Source of the DNA: Tetrapyrgos nigripes
Taxonomy: Eukaryota; Basidiomycota; Agaricomycetes; Agaricales; Campanellaceae
Direction: 5' to 3'
DNA: 64,000 nt
Assembly (NCBI GenBank): GCA_013368315.1
Contig: JAACJM010000007.1
Span: 124,001-188,000, forward strand
In this document: one piece after another, positions 11,293 to 22,545 of the stretch
Numbering within the stretch: the first letter of the stretch is position 1
Layout: the number at the start of each line of letters is the position of its first letter
Translations under genes and position numbers: made by a program
Notes under the pieces: generated by a model
Told to the model about the DNA's origin: nothing
The model's database searches: none
What the model saw: the letters and a program-made list of their open reading frames with translations, nothing else

Positions 11293-14200
11293 ATGACCGA
11301 AGACAAGAAACGTCGCACTAGACAAGCTTGCGATACGTGCCGGAGGAGGAAAGGTACGTTGAGTGACATCAATTTTGGGTTATGATTGGCAATGACGTCG
11401 CTTTTTAGTACGATGTCAGTCTTTTCGCAGCAATCCTTACGATTGGCGTTCATGGCAGCTCACCGGTTGAATAGGCAACACCTCAGACGATATTCCTGAC
11501 AATACCTGCGTCGAGTGCTACCAGTCAAAGACAGAATGCACGTATGAGATGTCCAGAAAGGTAGGTTGTTCGCCAAGTCTCGGGTAGCTCGTAGCTGAAC
11601 ACCTCCCAGAAACGTGGACCTCGTTTCGGCCATGCGTTCTTGCGTACCAAGCTGGCAGCCTCAGCACAAGCTATAGTCAGCCAGATCCTCTCCACTTCTT
11701 CATCTTTTGTACCGCCGGAAGATCCCGACAAGATTCGCGAGGTTCTCGTGAAATTGGCATCGTATATCCGCAATCTCGAACTCGAACTTGGCCGTAGAAA
11801 TGCAGAATCTGAAAGTTCGCCTGCTCAAGGTTCCGACGAGCCTGCGCCCACTCGCAAACGTAATGAACCAATCCCCAAACCTGTACCCAAACTCGATGAT
11901 ATCAACGAAATCGCTTCACTGTCCAACGTCTTCAAATGCCTGTCGGTGGTCAGTAACGTTCCCAACACGTTTGAAAGGCATTTTGGAAAATCTAGCAATG
12001 TAATGCTCATCAAGTTTGCGCTGGACATGCGGCAGAAGATAACTGGGGAGACTGACCTTCCTAATTTAATATTCCAAGGTTTCAAGAGAGCTGCCTATTG
12101 GGATATCTTACCTGTGCGTCTCATTGTAATGTTCTCCTTTTGTATAAGCTGACTGATCAACTTTTCAGTGGCAAATTGACTTGGACTTCGACCGCGAGCC
12201 ATACATGTTTCCAGAAGATGATCTGCTGCAAGAGCTCATCGAGATTTATTTCGAAAAAATCAATATCTACATGCCCCTTCTACACCGACCAACCTTTACA
12301 ACAGCGATAAAAGAGGGTCTACATTTAGTTGATGAGCAATTTGGTGGTCTGGTGCTCGGTCTCTGTGCTTTAGCATCCCGTCAATCCGATGACCCTCGTA
12401 ATGGATATGAAGGAGTTGAGTCCAGGCTGAGTTACGGTTGGAAGTGGTACGAAAATCAAGCTTTACTGCGTAGATTCTCGTACTGAAACCATTTGAAAAC
12501 CTCAGGTTTCGCCAAATCAATTTAGTGCGACGCTCCTTCGTGGGCAAGCCATCACTCTATGAACTCCAGCTTTACTGCGTGAGCAACATAACATCCCTCT
12601 TCGTAGCCTTTTCGCTAACGATTTGGTCTTAGCTGACAGCTTTGTTCCTCAAATCATCCAGTGTACCCCACGGTGCTTGGATCTTGACTGGAATAGGTGT
12701 CCGCTATGCGCAAGAGATGGGCGCCCATCGTCACCATGCACAAGGTCACAAACCTACCGTTGAGACTGAACTTTGGAAGAGAGCTTTCTGGGTTTTAATG
12801 GCTACAGATGGACTGATAGCGCTCCTGTTTGGTCGACCTCGAGCAATGCAACTCGAAGAGTGTGTCTTTTTTCATGTCGTTGTGCTTCTCTGACATATTA
12901 CATACCGTTTGACTTGTCATGCTAGTTTCGACCTGGAATATCCCCTTGAAGTTGACGACGAGTATTGGGAAGACCCTAAACGTCCATTTGTGCAACCACC
13001 AGAAATACCATCTACGATCTCCGGTTGGGTACATTATCTCAAGTTAATGGAGATTATGGGACTTGTACAGCGAGGAATTGTGAGCTAGAATTTCCATTCG
13101 TTTGAGGTTGCGCTTATCCCTCCGTATCATGCACATAGTATTCTGTTCGCAGATTACCATGGAACGACTATGGTATCCCTGCTGATGACCCAGAGTATGA
13201 CCAGAAAACCGTGGTGTTGCTCGATTCGGCTTTGAACCAGTGGATAGATTCTACTCCGGAGCATGGTTCGTAAACTGTTCCTCTTTGTGACTTGATGCAT
13301 GGATGCTCATGTAACATACATCCAGTAAAATGGGACAAACACAGGAAAAACGATTCCTTCTTTAACCAATCCGTCATGCTGCACGCTATGTATTATTGGG
13401 CTCAAATCCAATTGCATAAAACGTACATTCCTGGACCTGAGCAGGAAAACAATTCGATATTAGCCTCGTTTCCCTCTTTGGCGATTTGCGTGAATGCAGC
13501 GAGATCTTGTGTGCATATTTTGGAGTCGCAGTATGAGAGGCAGTTTGTACCGATTCCGCTTTTATTGGTGAGTACATATCTGGGTTCGAAGAGAACCTGG
13601 AGTTGACCGACTTGTTTCTATCGCAGCCAATTTTTATGAACGCGTCGACCATTTTGCTGCTGAATATTTGGAGGGGAACACGAACAGGAGCAGCCATGGA
13701 CCGGAGAAAAGAGCTGGCGGATGTTTATAGGTCCATGAGAATTGTTAAATGTTATGAGAACAAGTGCGTTCCGAAGCTGCATCCCCACTTTAGTCTCTAA
13801 CATCAATTTCCTCTTCGGTTTCCGTCTAGCTATGAACTTGCCGGTCGTCTGTAGTACGTCTTCTTGGATCCCGAATTTTGCAATAGTGGTGCTGAGCGTT
13901 TGCGCACATAGTGATACGTTACATCGTCTCATCCTCCTCACTCGGTTGCCTATGCCTCAAGAAACTGAGGCTCAAGGTCAAAAAACTGGTGACGGAATTG
14001 GAGTCAACGTTGTCGGTGATCCTTCCCTGCCTTCTTTGACGCCACGGCCAGAATTGCAAGCACGAGTTCCAGATATCGTCGCGGCCATTGCGGAATTGCA
14101 CGGCCCAAGGGCCTTACCCGATACCTTACCCTTAAGCAATCAACAAAGGACGCTTTCCGCTTTCGACTTCAACATCAACGTCAACTCCAACATGAATGTT

Positions 14201-14721
14201 GGCAATCCAAACGTTTTTGGTTCCAACGTTGATGTTCTCAACACTGCGAGTGAAGGCCTTTCTACTTTTCCTCCTATGTCGCCATCACCGAGCGTCAACC
14301 TACCCTTCCATTCAAACGAATTGGGCGTCCTCCCTCTGTATGGGACATTCTTAGAGAACCAACTCCCAGTGGATATGGATATCGATTTGGATTTGGATTT
14401 GTCCAAGTTCTTTCCGGAGCAGAGTTTTGATTTTGTAACTCAGCTTGCTGGCCAGGCACAAACACAGATACAAACGCAGATGCACACCCCGGTACACCCA
14501 AGTGCTAGTGATTGGGATGGATACGCTGCGCATGTTAATCATAATTCGAGTGCGAATGACAAGGATAATGTGCATTCGGGGGAAGGGTTTGAAGGTGAGC
14601 GGGGTCTTGCATCTTGAGCTAAATTGGCATTACAAAGTGCTGGCTGACACAAACGACTTTAGACCCTGTTCCCGTTGATGAAGCGATTTTCATGAATGTC
14701 TCTACGAATGGCTGGTTTTGA
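11293..14721 (+). CDS. Zn(II)2Cys6 fungal transcription factor
   Basis: Starts MTEDKKRRTRQACDTCRRRK. Splicing two introns gives C-x2-C-x6-C-x10-C-x2-C-x6-C: CDTC, then VRC completed across the second junction (t|gtcagt ... aatag|gc), then NTSDDIPDNTCVECYQSKTEC. This is the binuclear zinc cluster, followed by KRGPRFGHAF and a coiled segment near LASYIRNLELELGRR. The middle (about 12160-13760) is the fungal-specific transcription factor domain: LPLLHRPTF, ALCALASR-like LGLCALASRQSDDPR, GAWILTGIGVRYAQEMGAHR and ELWKRAFWVLMATDGL. The C-terminus is Asn/Asp-rich. A last intron (about 14591-14667) gives the ending DPVPVDEAIFMNVSTNGWF. About nine introns are needed. The junction near 12470-12510 is doubtful: the best GT-AG intron there is only 26 nt, and a 41-nt GC-AG intron is the alternative. 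It is a nuclear regulator with unknown target genes. Confidence 0.82.
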
Positions 14722-15199
14722 TTGGTCTCGTTACTATATATATAATAGACTTCTGTGATTCCTCGACGGTCGGACGGTGTAACGTTTATTGCTCGTAACC
14801 AGTTCGAATGAGTTCTGCTGAAGTCCAGAGTATAATTGAGGCAACAGCATTATCTATGTACATTTCACAGATGAGCAGGGGTACTATATGGCTACAGGGA
14901 GGTGATACGAGACGACAGGTAATAAAGCGAGGGATAAGTATAAGGCTACAGTGTATCAGAGACGCAACAGAGACATTATGAAGAACAGCAACAGCAACGA
15001 GACAAATAAGTGTTATCGTAAAATAGACAGAAAGCGGAACAAGAGACAATGCGCGATTTTTGGGTGACAAAGTACGAGGAGAAAGAGGATAAGATAAGTT
15101 GGAGAAGAACAAGGATAGAGAAAACAAGAAAGAGAAAACAACGCTTAGCGTCATAACCGAGGGCATAAAAGGTCGTAGAATAGCCAGAGAAGTAAAAAT
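14722..15199. other. Convergent 3' intergenic region
   Basis: Between the tail-to-tail ends of the Zn2Cys6 and HMG-box genes. A/G-rich on the plus strand; probably the 3' UTRs. No gene or terminator-like hairpin recognised. Confidence 0.45.
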
Positions 15200-17940
15200 C
15201 TAACACCCGCCGACAGCGAGCAACTCGCTATGTTCCCTCCTCAGGGCCTTTTCAAACTCTCCGTCTTCCTCTTCCTCGTCATCGTCATGAACCACCTGAT
15301 GCTGCTGCTGAAGAGCTGCAACTTCGGCTGCACCACCCAAAGCGACGCTATCCCTCTGCATCGGTAACCCTAAAGTACCCATGCAGAAAGACTGAGAAGA
15401 CGCGAGATTCTTCCACAGCTCGGTGAACACCTTGGCATTGTCAACCCTTGGGGCATCGGTTGCTGGGACATCAGTGCTTGGGTGGAGAAACTTGTCGGGG
15501 GCATACTCGGCGGTGAAGCCAGGAGCAGCGATGTGAGGAAGAGCAGGCTCAACTGCAACTGAGCTAGAGCCCACGCCCATATCCATGGCGTCCATGCTAG
15601 TACCCTCAACACCTTCCTCAAAATCCTGGACACGAGAAGGTGTAATCGGCTGAGGAGCGTACATCTGAACCTCTGATTCCATGTACCGATTGTTTGCGAC
15701 TGCGATGGGAGAGATATCACTCGCAGGGGAAACAGCAGTGATAGGGGAGGGGCCAAACGGGTCAATGGACTCCAGTGGGTGCACGGGAACACGGATCGCA
15801 CAGCTCGTGTCGAGGTTGAGATGTGGTTGGTAACCCATGACAGAGGCGTTGGTTTCAAAAGGAGATGGACCGAGGATGGGAGGGGTAGGAGGTTTGGACG
15901 AGGTAGAGTTGGAAGTAGAGAAGCTGAAGTTGGGGTTCCATCCCTGAAGAGCCGAAGGGTTAAATTCGCGCTCTTCCATCTCTTGCTGAGGAGTGACTGG
16001 AGACTCGACGTGCGTGTGTGATCTCTGCATCGAAGTGTTGGTGTCTAGAGGAGATGGGCAGAGGAGCGGAGGGGTCGCCGGCTTGGATGACGCGGAAAAG
16101 CTGAAGTTGGGATTCCATCCCAGACCAAGAGCAGAAGGATTAAATTCCCGCTCTTCCACCTCTTGCTGAGGAATAATTCCCTGTTCAATGTGAGCCGGTG
16201 GTTGCTGAACCCAAACAGAAGGATCAAAGCCTCCAACCTCTTGGAAGGCACCCGAGTTGTACTGAGAGATGAGACATGGTTGAGCAGAAGAGGCTCGACG
16301 ACCGTACTGAAGGAGGTTACGACCGCTGGCACTGTTCCTGTGCCCGGCGTAGTTGAAGTACTGACTAAGCGAAGGCCGAGCACTCATGATCGTGTCCAAA
16401 GCCATGCCCATACCTGTATCACTAGGAGTAAGAGGGCTAGGGGCCGGCGATGGTGCGTTAGAGTCTGAGGCAGAGATGGAGGTAGGGAAAGACGAGGTGA
16501 TGGGAGAAGGAAGTTGGGGCAGGCGAATGGATTCGTCAGAAGATGAAGAGGAGGAAGGAAGAGCAGAGTAGTTGGTTCCCCAGTTCGACTCGGTATAAGG
16601 AGGAGTATAGGCAGTGTACCCTTCTGCAGCGTAGGCAATACTACCAACCAATTGGTCGTCGTTACCCTGGAACTGAGGATAATCCCAGCCAAAGCCAGGA
16701 ACGTGAGGTTGAGCGTAGTAGCCGGCAGCGTACGAGTTCTGCTGCTGAGCAGGGAAGCCGTAATCGTTGACGTATCCTTGATGAAGGAATGCACCAGGAA
16801 TAGGAACGGATGAAGAACGACGATGACCGATGAGTGACCTCTGCTCAGGTGTCGGCTGGGTAGGGACCTCGGGTGTCTGCTTCTTGAGGGCGAAAGCCTC
16901 CCTCGTTTCTTTCTCTTCTCTCTCTGCCTCCTGTCTGACAGCAGCGTACCTCTTCTCCGAGTCCCATCTCTGAACGTGGTCTTCCAACCACTGAGGCTCG
17001 CTACCTTGGCCCTGGGAAGGAACAAAGTCGGCAGGCTTCTTCTTGATACCCTGGACGAGGCACTGGATGATGAAGTCTTGCCTCTCTTCACGGAGAGTAG
17101 TGAACGCGAAGCGACGAGAGGTAGGTGGGTACGTGGAGGGAGGAGCATTGTCGAGGGTGAAGGCGTGGGTGTTGGAAGCGAAGGGCTTTGATTTGCCTTT
17201 GATAGTCGATGGAGAAGGGGCTTTGCGTTTCAAGGAAGAACTGGACTCGACGTACTCGCCATCCTCGTCATCGAAATCTTCATCAACAGGTTCCTCTACA
17301 GCATCAGCGTTCGCTTCCTCCTCCGCCTGCTTGAGTTTCTTCTTCTTGGTGTGGATTGGACAAAACTTGTAGTTGGGATACATTTGCTGGTGCTCTCGCT
17401 TCTTCTGCTTGGCCAAGGCATCCCACTGAGCCTTCTCTCTGGAAGGAAGCGATCGCCAGCAAGAACCTGGTGAAGTGATCAGCGTCTGATGAAAAGTGAC
17501 CTGAGGAAGGGAGCAGACTCACCGATGATCTTGCTGAGACTACCGTGATTAGACTCGACGGTGCCCGGGACATGCCTCTGCTTCACGAAGTTTGCTCTGA
17601 ACAACATGAAGGCATTGGGCGGCCTGGGGATGTAGTCGTCACCCTTCTTCTTCTTGCCAGGAGGCTGGCGTTTTCGTTTTGGAGCAGCGGAAGAAGAGTT
17701 GGGTGTGGGGACGAGGACGGCCGGGAACAACGGAGTGAACTCTGATCCTGTGAGCTCTAGCTCGAGATCCTCTTCTTCCTGGGATTCATAGGTATTGGGG
17801 GTGATGTTGGGATAGAAAGTGAGTCTAGCGGGAGTAGGGACAGTATTGTATTTGTTTCTTGATACTTTCCCAAGGGAAGACCGACGCGCAAAGGAAGACC
17901 GACGGCGGGCTTGGAGGTGAGTGGTTGACGTGCTCACCAT
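15200..17940 (-). CDS. HMG-box transcription factor
   Basis: The ATG at 17938-17940 begins MVSTSTTHLQARRRSSFARR. One intron (17467-17522) interrupts the HMG box; joining the exons gives DYIPRPPNAFMLFRANF, VKQRHVPGTVESNHGSLSKIIG and SCWRSLPSREKAQWDALA, then KQKKREHQQMYPNYKFCP. The RPPNAFMLFR start, the W in SCWRSLP and the YPNYKF end are hallmarks of the MATA/Ste11-type HMG box of fungi, expected to bend DNA in the minor groove. The box lies at about residues 110-190 of about 895. A basic KRKRQPPGKKKK segment just before it is a likely NLS. The remaining 700 residues are Pro/Ser/Gln-rich, with two similar motifs of the form EEREFNPSALGLGWNPNFSF that look like an internal duplication. It may act in sexual development, as many such regulators do, but nothing here proves a mating-type role. 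Confidence 0.87.
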
Positions 17941-19040
17941 GACGAGAAAGAACAATAAGGACACGGGGGAACAAAAGGACGACAGCTCCTTATTGTTCTT
18001 TGGCTTATAAGCCCGTTCTCATGATACTTCCAAATCCATCCACTTGCTTGTATCTTCCATATCGGGAAACGGCCCATCACTCGCGGGATGTTGTAATTCT
18101 CGAATTTCTGTTATCACACACGAGGTCCTTCCCAAGTAGGAAGGGCTCTTGTATTTTGTATGCCGTCAGAACCGTCACTTGATCAAAACGCAATGAGGCA
18201 GCACTTACTTACACGGACACCGAATCCACAGGTTATTCCTTGGTCACAAAGGCGCAGATGTGTTGCGAACCGAGCGGGGCATGGAGGATGCTTGTGGGCC
18301 CACCGAGAAGGCCCAATTTGTCCCTGGCACCATCACCCCGAGCACTAGCCAGGCACTAGCCCGACCGGGCGGGGAGCACTCTCTAACTCCGGTTCCTCGA
18401 GCTCTCAGGGTCCTTACGCCGTGCGCACTTTCTGGCATAATTGAAATCTATTTAGTTGAAAATTTTTTCTGGGGTGTCTAGGACCTCTCGCCTAGTCTCG
18501 CGTCGCTGTCCTCGGAAGATGCCATTGTGGTACTCAGTTGTTGCCTTTTGAATGCAATTACTCTTAAGAGAAGAACTTCAAGGCTTCAAGCTTCAGCCAA
18601 GTCGAGTCGGCGTCACTATCAAGCAAGATATCATGTAAGATGTACTAGAAGAACAGGATAAGGATATACAAGTTACCTGCATCGCTAGATCAGAGTATAG
18701 ACAGTTCAAAGTCTTATTTATATACAACATTTCAAGCAGGTATAGCATGGGCAGCTAGAAAATCCCAGTCAGAACGGCCGGAATACGTACTCACAGCAAC
18801 GAAAAAAGGGTAAGAAAACCACACTCAACAGCACACGGCCAACCAGACTTGATCGGCTCCAGCACCCAACCCTCTCGGAATTCATCTTCTCCACCCTCAT
18901 TTTCCAAATTTACAACCTTCCCCGGCTTCATATCACATTTTCTCCACCACAGTTTGCATATCAACCTGTCCTTTCTTCAAGTTCGCGTTCGCTATCTATC
19001 TTCCCCTCAACAAGATCACCCATCTTTTTCGTAAAAACGT
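17941..19040. other. Upstream region of HMG-box gene, no gene seen
   Basis: About 1.1 kb with only short frames. It contains the promoter of the minus-strand HMG gene; the rest separates it from the 3' end of the TPR/DUF4470 pseudogene. Confidence 0.4.
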
Positions 19041-22000
19041 TACTTTCAGAATCTAGATGCACCTGGTTTTCTAAATCCCAAGAATACTACATAGTAGAGC
19101 GGGATCTCTGTTTTTCACAAAGGGACCTGAAGAGAGGAGAGACCATTCGGTAGATTTGGCTTTGTAACAACCGATTTGGTCTGGTGGGACTACTATTTGG
19201 AAATCGTCCTTGGAAGATGAGGATGCGCCTGGAAGACAGCGGGAATGGAAGCACTCATACGCGGAACTGGGTAAGAGTTCAAACTCGGGTACCCATGGGT
19301 CGAGGTGGAACTTTCTCTTTGGCACACTCGGATAATGGGATCGGAGGTGACTGTGTGTATGGTACAGCAGTGGAATATAGGTGATCATTAACGATGTCAC
19401 CGTTGAATTGTGAAAGCCAGCGTCCTGGATAACCGGCAGTGTGCAGATGAAGAAGTATGTTTAGGAATGCAGTAAGATTGTTAGGTAGTGGAATTTTGAA
19501 CTTGTCGCATCTTGAGGTTGAGGGTGCGATGGTAATCATAAAAAAGCAGAATCTTGGAAAGCCAATGGTACAATTTGATGCGATTTGCGGACTGGGAAAG
19601 TAGGAGAGGGTATGATTGGGATGGATAGGCTAGAGTAGTGTTCCCGTAGATGGCCGTCATGTCTTCAAGTGACGCGGTCCTCTATGAAGCGTTCGATGTC
19701 CTTGGAATAGAGTAGTAGAGCTGTAGTTTTCACTTCAGTCATACCGCCTAATCCATAGGCAGAACGGAGTACTCACGTATGACAAAATTCTTTGTGCGAC
19801 TGCCAGAAATAATGTTTCAAAGCAAACAAACTGACGAAGAGTGACTCACAACTAAGTACAGTGTACTCAGTTGTGAGTCACTCTCCAGGCACGGCACGAC
19901 ATAGATGGCCGAGTTAAGGGCTGTTAAGGGTCTACGGGTTGTAATCACTAAAATATTAACGTTAGAACAGGTTAAAAACCAAACCAATTGGAATCGACAT
20001 ACGGAATGTTACTCTGTCAAATCCGCATAAACCTTGAGCGGGAACTCTGGTGGGCGAATTGTATCCTTCCGCAGCTTCATACATGATACTCAGCAGCGCT
20101 TGACACATCTCGCCCTGCACAATCTCCCACTGGACTTTCCCATTCAACGTTTCATCGTCCTCGTCAACGACAGCTGTCACGATGGAATATGTCTGGCAGT
20201 CTTTAATATCTACCTTTCGCTTCTCGTTCTAGACGCCCACTGTACGATCATTGGCCCTGCGAAGTTGGAAAATAAACAAGAAGGGTCGGGGTAGCCAACT
20301 CCTCGTTTACGCCTCCCAATGCGCCCTACATCAAGTAATGAGCAAAAGCCTGCAGAAGTACATGACAGACGTTACTGACCAAAATGAAAGAGTGGAAATG
20401 GGATACAAACAATGACATGTTCGGCTTCCAAGTATGTAGCTTCAATACGAGAAATCGACTCGTCGATATTATCACCCTGAAACTCCGCTGGACTGCCATC
20501 CTGAACAGCCCGAGTAGCCCTCCAAACCTCTCCCAACGGAGGACAGGTTTCCAGAACCATCGGTGGAGGAATCAGAGCCTTGATCTTCTTAAACAGATTC
20601 GCCTCATATTCATTTGAAACCGAATTATCATTATCCCAATTCGACTCCTTCGCCAGCTTATCTCCTCCCTAGCTTCACGTATCCAATACGCCCTATTCGC
20701 GGGTTCATTTCATTTGGACCTGGACATTTCGGAGGATCAATCATCTTGTGTTGTTCAGCAAGCTTGATGATTTCAGCGTCGGACATTTTGTTGAAAATTT
20801 GGTCTCAGAGTTTTTTTTTTTGCTCCGACTGTCATCCAAGATTTCTTCGATTCTGTCGTTGAAACCCATTCCAAAGGTGTTCAAGCCTGCGAGGCCGATT
20901 TTGGACAGACAGACGCGGATTGACTTTAAGTGGGCTTTGGTTTTCAGTAGATTAAGCTGACGACTAGACTGGAGATGGTTGATGGAACGATGTAGATCCA
21001 TGTCGGCAGTTGCGAAGGGTCGGTTTGAGGGTGGTGAAGAGATGGTCGACGGATTTTTCAAACGTGGCCTGCAGAAAGTGGATCAGTCAAGTACTTTGAT
21101 CGAGAAACGCTAGTGAAGACTCACTTGGGGTAACAAACCAAAAGCATGACTGAGGCCACATAGACGTAGAAAGCCGTAGCTTTGATCTCTTCCTATTCTG
21201 CTTCGGACTTGCCTCCGGCGAACATTTGGCCAAGTTGGACGACTATGACCAGATCTCGGACCAGTGTAGTCGGATAGGTATCGAGAAAGGTGAAATGGAC
21301 ACGGAGACTCTTTTGTTGGTTCTTGGTCAACTTTCAGTACGCCGCGGTCGTGTGCAGTCCGATCGTCGAGCCATAGATGTGACGAGCTAGAGAAAGTTCC
21401 ATACGAGTCAGGGAACATATTATGCAAGGTGTATCTACACACTCACTATCACCAACTCCTGCAAAAAGAAAGGCCAAGTGAGATCGTCGTTCGGCGGTCA
21501 AAGCGTTGAAGTTCAAGGGATTCTTCTCTTTTGGCTGGGATCCCCAGTCGTCAATGATACATTGATAGACATAGGGTCATCTTGACCAATCTGTGCATGG
21601 TAAACGTCAGCCAAACTGAACAAAGAAAGGAAGAGGATGGGACCCTACAGAATTCAAGCGCCAACCTGTCGGTGGTGCCACTCTTCATACCATGACTCAA
21701 ACATTTGGAAAGTCTGAGAGAAAGACGCGGGAGTAAGGAGCTGTTCTCCGCTAATGAACCAAAGTTCTTCTTGACGGCCCGAGATATACGCGGGATAGTC
21801 TCCTAGTTCAAACAAAGCAGCGTTAAGATTGGATGGGTATACAGCGTCTTTGTGTGCAGCAGATTCAGCCTTGATTCCAATGATGAGCTACAGTGGATGC
21901 TTTGAAAATAACTGAGTGATACATATTTTTTGTACAACGAGACCGGGCTGGAGGTACAAAAGGAGAAAAACCGGAACGGTGTGTCAACCTAGCAACTGTG

Positions 22001-22098
22001 CTGAAGAAGACCACAAGAACGTACTCGGCGAAACAACCATTCTTAACGTGCATATTTCCTGTCTGCTTCAACACAGACGCGTCTTCAGCTGCAGGCAT
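19041..22098 (-). pseudogene. TPR/DUF4470-family pseudogene
   Basis: A paralogue of the intact gene at 52411-56212, in the same orientation. It opens with the near-identical start MPAAEDASVLKQTGNMHVKNG (22098) and retains YPSNLNAALFELGDYPAY, DDWGSQPKEKNPLNFNALTAE and RRSHLAFLFAGVGD. The DUF4470-like segment VHFTFLDTYPTTLVRDLVIV is followed by an in-frame TAG where the intact copy reads a Cys codon. The C-terminal part keeps LPNNLTAFLNILLHLH and SVPKRKFHLDPW. Damage includes a deletion after the TPR start, an 8-nt insertion near the DDWG segment (about 21555-21570), and the nonsense codon near 21195. A long hairpin (19838-19884) also sits where intact coding sequence would be. The 3' boundary is approximate. 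Confidence 0.8.
19838..19884. repeat. 47-nt near-perfect palindrome
   Basis: Arms agagtgactcacaactaagt(ac) and its inverse are 22 nt each with one mismatch, around a 3-nt centre (agt). It lies within the decayed TPR/DUF4470 copy, at a place with no counterpart in the intact paralogue. It could extrude as a cruciform or be the trace of a small foldback insertion. Confidence 0.85.
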
Positions 22099-22212
22099 GG
22101 TGGCGGAGACAAAAAGCGCGGCGAAGCCTAATCAACGAACACGTGGTGGACGAATGATTTCTGCCACTCCAAGCTTGCTTGCCGCCATGGTACCTGTCTG
22201 TATCAGCTGAAG

Positions 22213-22545
22213 AAGACCTGTTCCCTGTAGCCCTGGATGGAAAGACTGTACCCTGCCGTACCGGCGCGAACAGTGGGCATCAGTACGCTCGGGGCCACTA
22301 ATTCCACTGGAAGATTCTACTCACATTTAACGTTTCAGAAAGCATGATCTATCTGGATTTTGAAGGGTTTGGCCCTAGAGGAGAATCCCTTCTATGGCTT
22401 CACTAGTACAACTCAAGGAATTTTTTTTTCCTCTTCATGATTCTTCCGGCAAGAAACAAACTGGATAACGCGTCCCGGCGCGGACGCGTCGATTAGGTCG
22501 ATCAACACGTGACTGACGCGTCCTAATTTTGCCAAATCCATCGAT
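22213..22545 (+). promoter_or_regulatory. Upstream region of homoserine dehydrogenase with ACGCGT and CACGTG sites
   Basis: Three ACGCGT hexamers lie at 22468-22473, 22484-22489 and 22516-22521, within 54 bases. A CACGTGACT element begins at 22506, about 40 bases before the start codon. ACGCGT is the MCB element of fungal cell-cycle promoters, and CACGTGA is the Cbf1-type E-box found upstream of sulfur-amino-acid genes in yeasts. Their clustering is visible; regulatory use here is inference. Confidence 0.45.

Noticed and set aside
16384..17148. 254-codon frame overlapping the HMG-box gene
   Set aside because: A shadow frame of the Pro/Ser-rich coding sequence on the same strand.
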